A stretch of 64,000 nucleotides of DNA from Sinorhizobium fredii USDA 257 (GTDB taxonomy: Bacteria > Pseudomonadota > Alphaproteobacteria > Rhizobiales > Rhizobiaceae), in assembly GCF_000265205.3 (NCBI RefSeq), contig NC_018000.1:4092001-4156000 (forward strand), in the 5' to 3' direction. Positions 17,216 to 26,019 of the stretch are shown here, piece after piece. Made by a program: the position numbers and the translations under genes. A model generated the notes under the pieces. It saw only the letters and a program-made list of their open reading frames with translations, did no database searches and was not told the origin of the DNA. The stretch's first letter is position 1. Every line of letters starts with the position of its first letter.

Positions 17216-18049
17216 TCAGTGCACCATTAACACCGGAACAGCAGGTGCTTCAATCATCGCCTTGGTAACACCGCCGAATATTCTTTCGCGAAGACGAGTA
17301 TGCCCGTACGCCCCCATCACGATCAGATCGGCAGAGGTATCGACGGCATGCTGGATTAGAACCTCTTCGACGCGGCGTCCGGCGCTCGGAAGCCGATCGA
17401 CGGTCACCTTGATGCCGTGGCGAGCGAGATAGGTGGCAACATCAGCACCCGGTTCTTCGCCGTTTTTGGTCGAAGCTGCGTCCGGATCGATCAGGACGAC
17501 ATTCACTTCCTCCGCGCTCTCCATCATTTCCAAAGCTTCGCGGGCCGCTCTCGCGGCTTCCATGGTAGAGTTCCATGCGAGAACAATTTTCTTCGGACTC
17601 AAGGTGACGGATTGGCGATCGGCTGTGAGCAGAACCGGTCGCGCCGAATAGAAGAGCGCGCCGTCAATGGCACGCGCTCGCAACGGAGCATCCGTCTTCA
17701 GGCTCGCGCCGATCAACGTAACGTCCGCATAGCGTGCGCGGTTGCCGATATCGTCATCGGCCCATGCGGTTTCGCAGTAGATGCCATTTGCATCGAATGA
17801 GATCCCGAGGCCCTTCAGCGTCGCTCGGGCTCTCTCCACCGCCTTTTCCAGTTGCTGCATATCCTCGGCCCGTTCGTCGAGCCAAGCGACCGACATGGCC
17901 GCATACTCTCCGAGCGGTGGTGGAGCGGCAAGCTTGACCAGCAGAACCGAAAGATGGGCATTTGCGGCCGCGCAGAGATCCGCTGCCGCTGTTAGGTCGT
18001 TTTCGTGCTGGTTGCCATCGATCACCAAAAGAATTGTCTTGTAGGTCAT
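17216..18049 (-). CDS. Tandem universal stress protein, copy 1
   Basis: 277 residues made of two Usp domains. The C-terminal one carries the ATP-binding pattern in LIVMGAYGHTRLRERIFGGVT (given as VMGAYGHTRLRE plus RIFGGVT), while the N-terminal one is degenerate. It is a close paralogue of the next gene upstream, with identical stretches such as PGADVATYLARHGIKVTVDR. The start MTYKTILLVIDG is the conserved Usp beginning. A FixK box 66 nt upstream belongs to a duplicated promoter. Usp proteins of this type are induced by low oxygen in rhizobia and other bacteria. Confidence 0.92.
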   Translation of the reverse strand: MTYKTILLVIDGNQHENDLTAAADLCAAANAHLSVLLVKLAAPPPLGEYAAMSVAWLDERAEDMQQLEKAVERARATLKGLGISFDANGIYCETAWADDDIGNRARYADVTLIGASLKTDAPLRARAIDGALFYSARPVLLTADRQSVTLSPKKIVLAWNSTMEAARAAREALEMMESAEEVNVVLIDPDAASTKNGEEPGADVATYLARHGIKVTVDRLPSAGRRVEEVLIQHAVDTSADLIVMGAYGHTRLRERIFGGVTKAMIEAPAVPVLMVH

Positions 18050-18114
18050 TGCTTTTTCCTCCGAAGCCGATTGGCAATTTCATAAGCAATGTGCTTCAGG
18101 TGACGGCGGCTACA

Positions 18115-18128
18115 TTGATCGTTGTCAA
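18115..18128 (-). promoter_or_regulatory. Candidate FixK/FNR box for Usp copy 1
   Basis: TTGATCGTTGTCAA, 66 nt upstream of the start. The following GAAGCTCCCGCCTGA is identical to the sequence after the box of copy 2, so the regulatory region was duplicated with the gene. Confidence 0.75.
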
Positions 18129-18250
18129 GAAGCTCCCGCCTGACTGCGGCACGAGTGTTGCATTCCTTTAAGTCGAATTGGCCGGGTGCGGCGCGATCGC
18201 ATATCCGCACCGAGCACCCGCGCCCATGTTTCTATCTGGCTTGAGTAATG

Positions 18251-19075
18251 TCAGCGGACCATCAACACCGGCACAACTGGCGCCTCGATCATCGCCTTGG
18301 TAACGCCCCCGAAAATCCTCTGGCGAAGACGTGTATGTCCGTATGCGCCGATTACAATCAGGTCGGCGGTGGTATCAATTGCATGCTGATTGAGAACCTC
18401 GTCGACCCGGCGTCCGGCGCTGGGAAGCCGATCGACGGTCACCTTAATGCCGTGGCGGGCAAGGTAAGTCGCCACATCTGCGCCAGGTTCGTGGCCATTC
18501 CAGCGAGAGGCCGTAGGATCGACCAATACCACGTTTACGCCTTCGGCATCTTTCATCATGTCGAGCGCTTCGCGAGCCGCCCTTGTGGATTCGAGGCTTG
18601 AATTCCACGCCAGCAGAATCCTCTTGGGAAGCAAGGTTACTGATCGACGATGGGGTGCAAGCAGGACCGGGCGCGCCGAATAGAAAAGGGCGCCTTCGAT
18701 GGCGCGCGCCCGCAACGACGGGTCCATGTTGGTCCCGATCAATGTAACATCAGCGTAGCGTGCCCGCTCTCCGACCAGATCGTCGGCCCGTGCAGGCTCG
18801 GTGTATTCGCCGGCGACGTCGAACGAAAAACCCACGTCCTTGAGCGTCGTTCGTGCCGCCTCGATGGCCTTTTCGAGCTGTTCTATCTCGGCCGCCTGTA
18901 TGTCCAGCCACGCGACCGAGAGGCCCGCATGGTCCCCGAACCGAGGTGGAGCCGCGACCTTGACCAGGAGGACCGAGAGATGGGCGTTGGCGGCGGCGCA
19001 GAGAGCTGCCTCCGCTGTGAGGTCCGTTTCAAACTGGTTTGCATCGAGCACTTGAAGAACTGTCTTGTAGGTCAT
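18251..19075 (-). CDS. Tandem universal stress protein, copy 2
   Basis: 274 residues, two Usp domains, clear tandem paralogue of the gene at 17216-18049. The C-terminal nucleotide loop is VIGAYGHTRLRQRIFGGVT. Differences cluster in the middle of each domain (for example DPSLRARAIEG against DAPLRARAIDG). It has its own FixK box 67 nt upstream; that box overlaps the stop codon of the acyl-CoA synthetase/acetyltransferase gene. About 200 nt separate the two Usp genes and contain the box of copy 1, so they are likely separate transcripts. Confidence 0.92.
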   Translation of the reverse strand: MTYKTVLQVLDANQFETDLTAEAALCAAANAHLSVLLVKVAAPPRFGDHAGLSVAWLDIQAAEIEQLEKAIEAARTTLKDVGFSFDVAGEYTEPARADDLVGERARYADVTLIGTNMDPSLRARAIEGALFYSARPVLLAPHRRSVTLLPKRILLAWNSSLESTRAAREALDMMKDAEGVNVVLVDPTASRWNGHEPGADVATYLARHGIKVTVDRLPSAGRRVDEVLNQHAIDTTADLIVIGAYGHTRLRQRIFGGVTKAMIEAPVVPVLMVR

Positions 19076-19141
19076 TGCTCTGGTCTCCCCAAGCGGTGTG
19101 GTTTTCTAAAAGCCAATCTACGCCAGATGGGGGCCGCGACA

Positions 19142-19155
19142 TTGATTTTCGTCAA
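19142..19155 (-). promoter_or_regulatory. Candidate FixK/FNR box for Usp copy 2
   Basis: TTGATTTTCGTCAA, 67 nt upstream of the Usp copy 2 start, overlapping the last codons and stop of the upstream synthetase/acetyltransferase gene. Confidence 0.72.
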
Positions 19156-21851
19156 GAAGCTCCCGCCTGAGATTGCAGTGCCAGTGATGCGACCCTGAGG
19201 GTCGCATCGGTCGGGTGCGGCGAGATGGCAAATCCAAACTCGCGGCACATTTTCAGCATCTTCGCATTGTCACTCAGAATGAGACCTTCGACGCGCTTCA
19301 GACCGTCGGCTGCAGCATAGTCCCTCAGATGAGCCAGAAGAGCCCAGCCAAGACCTTGCCCCTGCAAGTCGGTCCTGACCAGCAAGCCATATTCGGCCGT
19401 TTCGTGATCGGGATCCGCGTAAAGCCTGGCAATTCCAGCGAGCTCGCCGCTTTCATCATCGAGAGCGACGAAGGCCATCTCGCGCTCATAGTCGATCTGC
19501 GTGAGCCTCACCAGCATCTGGTCCTGAAAGTGCTTGCGGGATGACAGGAAACGAAATCGGATGTCAGCCGGAGACGTCTTTGCCAGAAAATCCGGGTATA
19601 GAGCCGCATCGGACGGTCTGATCGGCCGCAGATGGTAAGCGCGTCCAGCGAGCGTAACCTGCTTTTGCCAATCGCTCGGATATGGGCGGATCGCGAGATC
19701 GCGGTTGGGGCCGGGGCGCGCGACAGCCTGCGGGTCGATTTCGATGCGCGCGTCGAGCGCGATGACGCCCTCGGCGCCGGCGACCAGCGGGTTGATATCC
19801 ATCGAAAGCACGCAGGGGAAATCGGCGATTAGCTGCGATAGCGCCGTGAGCGCTTTGCAGATCGCTGCTCTGTCTGCTGGCGGCTCGTTGCGGAAACCGG
19901 CGAGGAGCTTTCCGACGCGTGTCCGATCGATCAGGTCCGCAGCGAGCATGGTGTCAAGCGGGGGAAGCGCCACTGCGGTGTCTTCGACCACCTCGACGGA
20001 AACGCCGCCCGATCCGAATAGAACGACCGGGCCGAAGATCGGGTCTCGAGTGATCCCCAGGATCAGCTCCCACGAGTGTCTGCGTTCAATCATCGGCTGG
20101 ACGGCAAAGCCATCGACAACGGCATATGGGTCGTGCGCCTTCAGCCGCGCGACAATCGCCTCGGCGGCTTCTCGGGCGGCGATAGGGGTTAAGATATCGA
20201 GGACGACGCCGCCCACATCGGATTTGTGCGTGATCGACTTCGAGATCAATTTGACGACGACCCTCGTCGCGTCCTCGAGAAGCGATGCGGCAACCCTTTC
20301 CGTCTCCTCCGGCGAGCTTGCAATAGCGGTTCGAGGGACTGGAATGCCATAAGCCGCAATGACCATCTTGGCTTCGGGCTCGTTCAGCATACGGCGGCCT
20401 TCACGAGCCACCTGTTGCAAAATGGATTGGACGACTGCACGGTCCGCAGGCGCCTCCTTCGTCCGGCTAGAGGGCACCCGCAGCAGCGCCTCCTGTGCCT
20501 TCGACCACCTGGCGAGATAGGAAGCCGCCAATGCAACGTCGGACGGTGTGTCGTAGCTTGCCAGCCCGGACTGCTGCAGCACATGACGACCCTCACGAGC
20601 GGTCAGGCCGCCCAACCAGCATGTCAGAACGGGCTTGCCCGAGATTGTCCCGGACCGCGCAAGGGAGGCGACGGCACGAGCGGCATCAACGGGCGAGGCA
20701 AGGGCCGTCGGGCAATTCATGACGATCAGGATGTCCACCCGTGGATCCTGAGCGACGATCTCGACCGCTGCCTTGTAACGCTCGGGCGAAGCATCGCCGA
20801 TTAAATCGACGGGATTGGCGCGCGACCAATTGGCGGGCAGGTTTCGATCCAGGCCGCGTATGGTATCCGGAGAAAGATCTGTAAGCTCGCACCCTAGGTC
20901 CACCAGCCGATCCACGGCGAGAACGCCGGCTCCGCCGCCATTGGTGACGATTGCGACACGGCTGCGCTCAAGAGGGCGAAAGCGCGCGATGGTTTCCGTT
21001 GCGTCGAACAATTCGCCAAGCCCTTCGATTCTCAAGATACCGGCCCGGCGCAGAGCCGCGTCGACGACCCTGTCGGCACCTGAAAGCGCGCCAGTATGCG
21101 TGGCCGCCGCTTTGGCCCCCTCTACGTGCCGGCCCGACTTGATGGCGACAACCGGCTTGACCCGAGCGGCGGCGCGAGCCGCCGACAGAAACTTCCGGGG
21201 ATTTGGGATGGTCTCGAGATACATGACGATCGCCCGCGTCTTGGGATCGCCAGCCAGCAGGTCGAGGAAATCGCCGGCGTCAGCATCGGCCATGTCACCA
21301 AGAGAGACGATCTTGGAGAAGCCGACATTGTTGTCAGCCGCCCAGTCGATCAATGATGTCGCGATTGCTCCGGATTGTGAAAGCAACGCGATGTCGCCTG
21401 GCTGAGCCTGCAAGTGCGCGAAGCTCGCATTCAGCTTCGCTGATGGGACGATGAGGCCTACGGTGTTCGGCCCGATTATGCGAAAGAGAAATGGTTTCGC
21501 TGCATCGAGCATCGCTTGTCGCAAACCTTGGTCGGCATTCAGGCCAGCCGTGATGACCACCGCGGCGCGCGTTCCCTTCACGCCCAGCTCATGGATGAGC
21601 GCCGGCACGGTTTTCGGAGGTGTGACAATAATCGCGAGGTCGGGAACACTTGGAATGTCCGCTACACGGCGATAGCAGCGAAGACCTGCAACCTCGTCGT
21701 ATTTGGGGTTCACGGGCCAGATTTCGCCCTCGAATGCTGCCGCCATCACGTTTTGGACGATAACCCGGCCAAGCGATCCGCTGCGACTTGAGGCGCCGAT
21801 AATCGCAAGCGACTTCGGATTGATGGCGTAATGAAGATTGCGAATGGTCAT
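19152..21851 (-). CDS. Acyl-CoA synthetase (NDP-forming)-like/GNAT protein acetyltransferase (Pat type)
   Basis: 899 residues in the Pat/Pka (YfiQ) architecture. N-terminal CoA-binding domain with SLAIIGASSRSGSLGRVIVQN; succinyl-CoA-ligase-like domain with IGPNTVGLI, LLSQSGAIATSLIDWA and the loop TGALSGADRVVDAALRRAG; ATP-grasp domain with MVIAAYGIPVPRT, LKLISKSITHKSDVGGVVL-like segment (VKLISKSITHKSDVGG) and LFGSGGVSVEV; then a C-terminal GNAT domain from about residue 735 with YGLLVRTDLQGQGLGWALL. The conserved His near residue 255 of active ADP-forming synthetases is present as ATHTGALSG. Pat enzymes acetylate and inactivate acetyl-CoA synthetase and other lysine targets. A FixK box lies 54 nt upstream. 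Confidence 0.9.
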   Translation of the reverse strand: MTIRNLHYAINPKSLAIIGASSRSGSLGRVIVQNVMAAAFEGEIWPVNPKYDEVAGLRCYRRVADIPSVPDLAIIVTPPKTVPALIHELGVKGTRAAVVITAGLNADQGLRQAMLDAAKPFLFRIIGPNTVGLIVPSAKLNASFAHLQAQPGDIALLSQSGAIATSLIDWAADNNVGFSKIVSLGDMADADAGDFLDLLAGDPKTRAIVMYLETIPNPRKFLSAARAAARVKPVVAIKSGRHVEGAKAAATHTGALSGADRVVDAALRRAGILRIEGLGELFDATETIARFRPLERSRVAIVTNGGGAGVLAVDRLVDLGCELTDLSPDTIRGLDRNLPANWSRANPVDLIGDASPERYKAAVEIVAQDPRVDILIVMNCPTALASPVDAARAVASLARSGTISGKPVLTCWLGGLTAREGRHVLQQSGLASYDTPSDVALAASYLARWSKAQEALLRVPSSRTKEAPADRAVVQSILQQVAREGRRMLNEPEAKMVIAAYGIPVPRTAIASSPEETERVAASLLEDATRVVVKLISKSITHKSDVGGVVLDILTPIAAREAAEAIVARLKAHDPYAVVDGFAVQPMIERRHSWELILGITRDPIFGPVVLFGSGGVSVEVVEDTAVALPPLDTMLAADLIDRTRVGKLLAGFRNEPPADRAAICKALTALSQLIADFPCVLSMDINPLVAGAEGVIALDARIEIDPQAVARPGPNRDLAIRPYPSDWQKQVTLAGRAYHLRPIRPSDAALYPDFLAKTSPADIRFRFLSSRKHFQDQMLVRLTQIDYEREMAFVALDDESGELAGIARLYADPDHETAEYGLLVRTDLQGQGLGWALLAHLRDYAAADGLKRVEGLILSDNAKMLKMCREFGFAISPHPTDATLRVASLALQSQAGAS

Positions 21852-21904
21852 AGCGCGGTCTCCATCTTCGCCGATTGAAGATATCGAAACCTCAGGGCAG
21901 CGCG

Positions 21905-21918
21905 TTGATCGCGCTCAA
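21905..21918 (-). promoter_or_regulatory. Candidate FixK/FNR box for the Pat-type gene
   Basis: TTGATCGCGCTCAA, 54 nt upstream of the start at 21851, downstream of the fixL-like stop at 22005. Confidence 0.65.
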
Positions 21919-22004
21919 AACGACAATCCACGTGGAAAGTTAATGCATTCGCGATCGCAGCGCCGTCATCCTCATCGACCAGCCCATCCTGCACATCGTG
22001 CACG

Positions 22005-23570
22005 TCAATCCAGTAGCTCGCGAAGCCGCAGCGCCAGCTCTCTGGCCGTGTAGGGTTTTTGCAGCCAGCTTCCTGCGGCCCTCCCGGCCGCGCTCGGCTC
22101 GGCATAACCCGACGTGAACAGCATCTTTACATCGGGTCTGAGCGCGCGCACATGCTGGGCCAATTCGTCGCCATTCATTCCTCCCGGCATTATCATGTCC
22201 GTAAAGACGAGGGAAACCTCCGGATGCTCCGCAAGCAGTTGAAGGGCCCGCGCGCCGGCCTCGGCCTCGATGACTGAATAACCGGCGTCCTGGAGACGCG
22301 AGACCACGACACGGCGCACGCGCGCATCGTCTTCCACGACAAGGATCGTCTCACGACCTGTCGGAATACGATCGTGACCGGCATCTTCTCCTTCAACCTG
22401 GGCAAGCTGGTCTTCTCCTTGGGCCGCTGGCAGAAAGAGGCGCACGCTCGTTCCCCGATCGGGTTCACTATAGAGCTGTATATGCCCGCCGGACTGTTTG
22501 ACGAATCCATAAACCATGCTGAGGCCGAGACCTGTTCCCGCCCCGGTTCGCTTCGTTGTGAAGAACGGCTCGAAGGCGTGGCGTTTGACGTCGTCGCTCA
22601 TTCCGACGCCCGTGTCGGTGACGGCAACGAGGACATAGTGTCCCATCCGTACCTCGGGGTACATCAACGCATAGTCGCGGTCGAGAATTGTCGTCGAAAT
22701 TTCAATCGTCAGGTGGCCACCGTTTGGCATCGCGTCGCGCGCGTTCAACCCCAAGTTCAAAAGCGTGTTCTGAAGCTGGGAGACGTCTATAAGGGCGAGA
22801 TTGTCGCTGCCGTTTACGATCGTGGACAGTTCTATTGTCTCGCCGAGAGTTCTGATGAGGAGCTTGGAAAAGTTCGAGACGAGTTCGCCCACGTCGATAA
22901 GCTTCGGGTTAAGAGGTTGCCGCCGACCGAATGCGAGCAACTGTGCCGTCAGCTTTGCACCATCATCAGCCGCCGCCTGAGCTTCTCGTAAGAGAGCCCT
23001 CAGCTTCTTGTCTTGCAGGCGGGCCTCGATCATCTCCAGATTGCCGGTAATCACAGTCAGCAGATTATTGAAATCATGCGCCAAGCCGCCGGTTAGTTGC
23101 CCGACGGCTTCCATCTTCTGTGCTTGCCTGAGCTCTTCCTCAACCCGCTGACGGCTGGTCAGGTCCCGAATGAAGCCGGTGAATATCCGGCGACCATCAG
23201 ACATCGCTTCTCCGACCGAAAGCTCCATGGGGAAGGTTGTGCCGTCCTTTCGTTGTCCTGTCACGACCCGTCCAATTCCGATAATGCGCCGTTCCCCGGT
23301 GCGCAGATAGTTATTTAGATATTGGTCATGCGCCTCGCGGTGGGGAGAGGGCATCAGGATCCTGACGTTGAGCCCGCGTACCTCGCCTTCGGCATATCCG
23401 AACAGGCGTTCCGCGGCTGCGCTGAAAGAGGAAATCATGCCGCTTTCGTCAATCACCACCATTGCCTCGGGGACGGTATCCAGGATTGAACGAAGATGTG
23501 CCTCTCGCGCTGCCAGATCGGCCTCAGCGCGTCTGAGATTTGTGATGTCGCTCTCGGTTTGCACGACCAC
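22005..23570 (-). CDS. fixL: FixL-like oxygen-sensing hybrid histidine kinase
   Basis: 521 residues: coiled coil/linker (1-30), haem PAS (about 30-140), HisKA with phospho-acceptor [12 protein letters not shown], HATPase ([35 protein letters not shown]) and a C-terminal receiver ([25 protein letters not shown]). The PAS keeps the FixL haem residues: proximal His in [14 protein letters not shown] and distal Arg in [15 protein letters not shown]. It lacks the N-terminal membrane and first PAS parts of classical FixL. The GTG start is preceded by AGGGAGAGGAGG. It is 30 nt downstream of the fixK-like gene in the same operon. In R. etli and R. leguminosarum hybrid FixL drives FixK through FxkR, which matches this locus. 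Confidence 0.88.
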   Translation of the reverse strand: MVVQTESDITNLRRAEADLAAREAHLRSILDTVPEAMVVIDESGMISSFSAAAERLFGYAEGEVRGLNVRILMPSPHREAHDQYLNNYLRTGERRIIGIGRVVTGQRKDGTTFPMELSVGEAMSDGRRIFTGFIRDLTSRQRVEEELRQAQKMEAVGQLTGGLAHDFNNLLTVITGNLEMIEARLQDKKLRALLREAQAAADDGAKLTAQLLAFGRRQPLNPKLIDVGELVSNFSKLLIRTLGETIELSTIVNGSDNLALIDVSQLQNTLLNLGLNARDAMPNGGHLTIEISTTILDRDYALMYPEVRMGHYVLVAVTDTGVGMSDDVKRHAFEPFFTTKRTGAGTGLGLSMVYGFVKQSGGHIQLYSEPDRGTSVRLFLPAAQGEDQLAQVEGEDAGHDRIPTGRETILVVEDDARVRRVVVSRLQDAGYSVIEAEAGARALQLLAEHPEVSLVFTDMIMPGGMNGDELAQHVRALRPDVKMLFTSGYAEPSAAGRAAGSWLQKPYTARELALRLRELLD

Positions 23571-23600
23571 TGGCCTCCTCTCCCTTTAGCTCGGCCGTCT

Positions 23601-24350
23601 TCACGCGTTGGCCGATACATACGGAGCACGCGGTGCGAGAGACGGCACCCAATGCTCGCTTTCGTCACCGTCCGCCAGTGATCGAAGCGTTTCCATCTTC
23701 AGGACCGTGATCGAGCGGCGTTCCGGTGTCGCGATGATACCGCTATTTGCAAGCTTTGTTATAGTGCGGGATACTGTCTCGATTGTCATGCCAAGGTAAT
23801 CCGCGATGTCGAGCCGCGTCATGGGAAGGTCGACGACCCAAGTACGCTCGCAAATCTCGCATCGCGTCATCATCAGGAAGAAATTCGCCAGTTTTTCCTC
23901 GGCGCTCCGGCGGGAAAGAAGGACTGTTTGATCCTGCGCGGCGGTCATCTCATCACGAAGTTTGGAGAATAGTTGCTGCTGCAAGTGCGGATAGCTTGCC
24001 ACTTCGTCTTCGAAACGGCGGCGAGGGAAGCGGCGAAGCTCCACGGCGGAAACGGCCTCGACCGTATAGAGATAACGCTCCTTGAGCGATACGCCGAGAA
24101 GGTCTCCGGGACGCAGGAAGCCGACGATGATCCGTCGGCCGTCGCCGAGCAGCCGCAACGCGCGCAGCATTCCATCCGCGACCTCGAAGATATGCGTCGC
24201 CTCGTCACCTTCCCAGAAGACGGCTTGACCGGGCGCGACTCTTTCGACGGGTCGCCGACTAAATAGACAGGGAAGATCCGGTACAGGCAAAGCCGCCAAA
24301 CCCATGGCTGCTGCTCGACCCTCCTTGATTCTTAGGACCTGAACGCTCAT
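23601..24350 (-). CDS. fixK: FixK-type Crp/FNR transcription regulator
   Basis: 249 residues: cyclic-nucleotide-binding-like sensor fold (ERVAPGQAVFWEGDEATHIF, FLRPGDLLGV), dimer helix, and winged HTH with recognition helix MTIETVSRTITKL, whose E..SR residues read TTGAT half-sites in FNR/FixK proteins. There is no N-terminal Cys cluster as in FNR, so it should not sense oxygen through an iron-sulfur cluster; Cys residues at MTRCEICER could allow redox control. It is transcribed with the hybrid kinase and divergent from the OmpR-type gene. It is the obvious candidate to bind the 15 boxes listed in this window. Confidence 0.9.
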   Translation of the reverse strand: MSVQVLRIKEGRAAAMGLAALPVPDLPCLFSRRPVERVAPGQAVFWEGDEATHIFEVADGMLRALRLLGDGRRIIVGFLRPGDLLGVSLKERYLYTVEAVSAVELRRFPRRRFEDEVASYPHLQQQLFSKLRDEMTAAQDQTVLLSRRSAEEKLANFFLMMTRCEICERTWVVDLPMTRLDIADYLGMTIETVSRTITKLANSGIIATPERRSITVLKMETLRSLADGDESEHWVPSLAPRAPYVSANA

Positions 24351-24437
24351 GACTGCCCTCCATCTTTCGTGATGGCAAGAGTTGAACGCCGGGCCGTAAT
24401 CTCATGACGACACGCGTGCAAAAATCGGTACGATATT

Positions 24438-24453
24438 GTGACAAAGTGTAACG
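24438..24453. promoter_or_regulatory. Direct hexamer repeat between fixK-like and fxkR-like genes
   Basis: GTGACA-aagt-GTAACG, two hexamers with 10-nt periodicity in the 138-nt divergent region, 36 nt before the OmpR-type start and 88 nt before fixK. A one-turn direct repeat is what OmpR/PhoB-type regulators bind, so it is a candidate FxkR target. Confidence 0.45.
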
Positions 24454-24488
24454 GCGCTTTGAGGGAAGGCGCCGTTCGGGGTAGCTTC

Positions 24489-25232
24489 ATGGCGAATGCG
24501 CGAGCCTTACCGGAGCACATTCTCGTCGTCGATGACGATCCGAGAATCCGACAGATGCTGTCTCGCTATTTCGAAGAGGAGGGATATCGCGTCAGCCTGG
24601 CGGGCGACGGAGACGAGATGCGCGCGTGCCTCGACAAACAACCAATCGACATCATTCTGCTCGACCTCGTTCTGCCTGGCGAGGACGGACTAACGCTTGC
24701 ACGCGGTATACGGGCGCGCTCGGACGTACCACTCATTATGCTGACCGGTCGCAATGACGTGGTCGACCGGGTCGTCGGGCTAGAGGTTGGTGCGGACGAC
24801 TACATCGCGAAACCCTTCCATCTTCGGGAGGTCTTGGCGCGCATCAGGGGAGTTCTTCGTCGCCGCCAGCTTCAACTTTCGCAGAGCGATCGCGATGCGC
24901 CGTCAGCAGAAGTCTATTATTTCGAAGGGCTGCGTCTTGACATTGATCGCCGCCAACTGGTCTCGGATGACGGACGGGAAGTCCCTCTGACTACCGGTGA
25001 GTTCGACATGCTTTACGTACTTGTGAAGCATGCCGGCCGCGTGCTGCAACGCGAATTGTTGATGGATTTGACGCGAGGGAGAAACCTTGAGGCTTTCGAC
25101 CGCACCATCGACGCGCAGATCGCTCGGCTGAGACGCAAAATAGAGCGTGACCCTAGCCGCCCCGCTCTGATCAAGTCGGTTAGAGGTGTAGGATATGTCT
25201 TTAGCGCAAGGGCGACACGCCAGCACGCCTAG
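24489..25232 (+). CDS. fxkR: OmpR/PhoB-type response regulator, FxkR-like
   Basis: 247 residues: receiver (HILVVDDDPRIRQML, phospho-Asp in IILLDLVLPGEDG, IMLTGRND, conserved Lys in YIAKPF) and a C-terminal trans_reg_C winged helix (PLTTGEFDMLYVLVKHAGRV, FDRTIDAQIARLRRKIE, SVRGVGYVFSA). The start was set at MANARALPEHI; a GTG 51 nt upstream would overlap the direct repeat. It is divergent from fixK and the hybrid fixL-like gene and has no kinase of its own, so the hybrid FixL is the probable partner, as published for R. etli FxkR. Identity with FxkR rests on context and domain type. Confidence 0.82.
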   Translation: MANARALPEHILVVDDDPRIRQMLSRYFEEEGYRVSLAGDGDEMRACLDKQPIDIILLDLVLPGEDGLTLARGIRARSDVPLIMLTGRNDVVDRVVGLEVGADDYIAKPFHLREVLARIRGVLRRRQLQLSQSDRDAPSAEVYYFEGLRLDIDRRQLVSDDGREVPLTTGEFDMLYVLVKHAGRVLQRELLMDLTRGRNLEAFDRTIDAQIARLRRKIERDPSRPALIKSVRGVGYVFSARATRQHA

Positions 25233-25289
25233 GCTCCGCCGCATGGCCACGGCACGCGGACAGAATCGGTTCTCAGGCTTAAGTCGGGG

Positions 25290-25733
25290 CTATTGAACAG
25301 GTATGAGGATTCCGCGACCATCTCGCGGCAGGGTGGCCCTGGACCCTGGCCAGTCGGTTGGGTCGAGTGCAGCGACGCGAATGAACCCGCAATTGTATTT
25401 GCGAGCGACCGCCATGAAATACTCGACAAGCGAGTTGGCCACGCCACGCGTGTCCCCCGCGCTTATAATGATGAAGACCGGCACGTCGAGCATTCTGCCG
25501 TATATTTCGTTCTGCACTGGACGCATGATGCAGACTCCGGCGATATAACCGAGCGGATTCTCTGCGGTCACTATTCCTTCGACATAAAGTGCCGGGCATT
25601 CTCGGGCGACGGTCGCTGCGCAGAATTCGCGCCAAGCCTCCAAGTCGAAATGGCAGCCCGCGGCGTCGATCAGTCGGTACGCTTTGTCGACTTGATGGCG
25701 CTTGATCGGACCCACGGTGTAGGCAACAGCCAT
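25290..25733 (-). CDS. GNAT-like N-acetyltransferase
   Basis: 147 residues. The order of segments (EAWREFCAATVA, then ALYVEGIVTAENPLGYIAGVCIMRPVQ, then LDVPVFIIISAGDTRGVANSLVEYFMAVARKYNCGFIRVAAL) follows the GNAT fold, with the acetyl-CoA loop degenerate. The substrate is unknown. The start was chosen at MAVAYTVGP because GGAGAG stands 5 nt before it; two in-frame ATGs lie 12 and 24 nt further upstream. It is convergent with the fxkR-like gene (58 nt). Two FixK-type boxes lie in the upstream divergent region, the nearer about 155 nt away. Confidence 0.65.
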   Translation of the reverse strand: MAVAYTVGPIKRHQVDKAYRLIDAAGCHFDLEAWREFCAATVARECPALYVEGIVTAENPLGYIAGVCIMRPVQNEIYGRMLDVPVFIIISAGDTRGVANSLVEYFMAVARKYNCGFIRVAALDPTDWPGSRATLPRDGRGILIPVQ

Positions 25734-25888
25734 GTCGCTCTCCATTAGAAAATGCATCCCAGTCCCAACCGTCGACCTCGAGGACAGGCGCAGTCCGCGG
25801 ATATATCTTCAGCCACCTTCAACTCAGAGCCGCAAACTTGTTCATGTGCATTGACGGAGCATTTTCCGGGAAACGAGATGGGCGGTCA

Positions 25889-25902
25889 TTGATCTTCATC
25901 AA
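25889..25902. promoter_or_regulatory. Perfect FixK/FNR box, GNAT/OTC divergent region
   Basis: TTGATCTTCATCAA, an exact TTGAT-N4-ATCAA palindrome, 118 nt before the OTC-like start and 156 nt from the GNAT start. Confidence 0.8.
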
Positions 25903-25922
25903 AGCCGTGGAAGCGCCTGAGT

Positions 25923-25936
25923 TTGACGAGAATCAA
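25923..25936 (+). promoter_or_regulatory. Second FixK/FNR box, proximal to the OTC-like gene
   Basis: TTGACGAGAATCAA, 84 nt before the OTC-like start and 34 nt (centre to centre) from the perfect box, about three helical turns. Confidence 0.68.
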
Positions 25937-26019
25937 AGCCTGCGAGTCATATCCGTTGTTCAATTCTTAATCGGCAAACGTTGCAATTTTCGGCGATAAC
26001 CAAAGCGACGGGGCATGCC

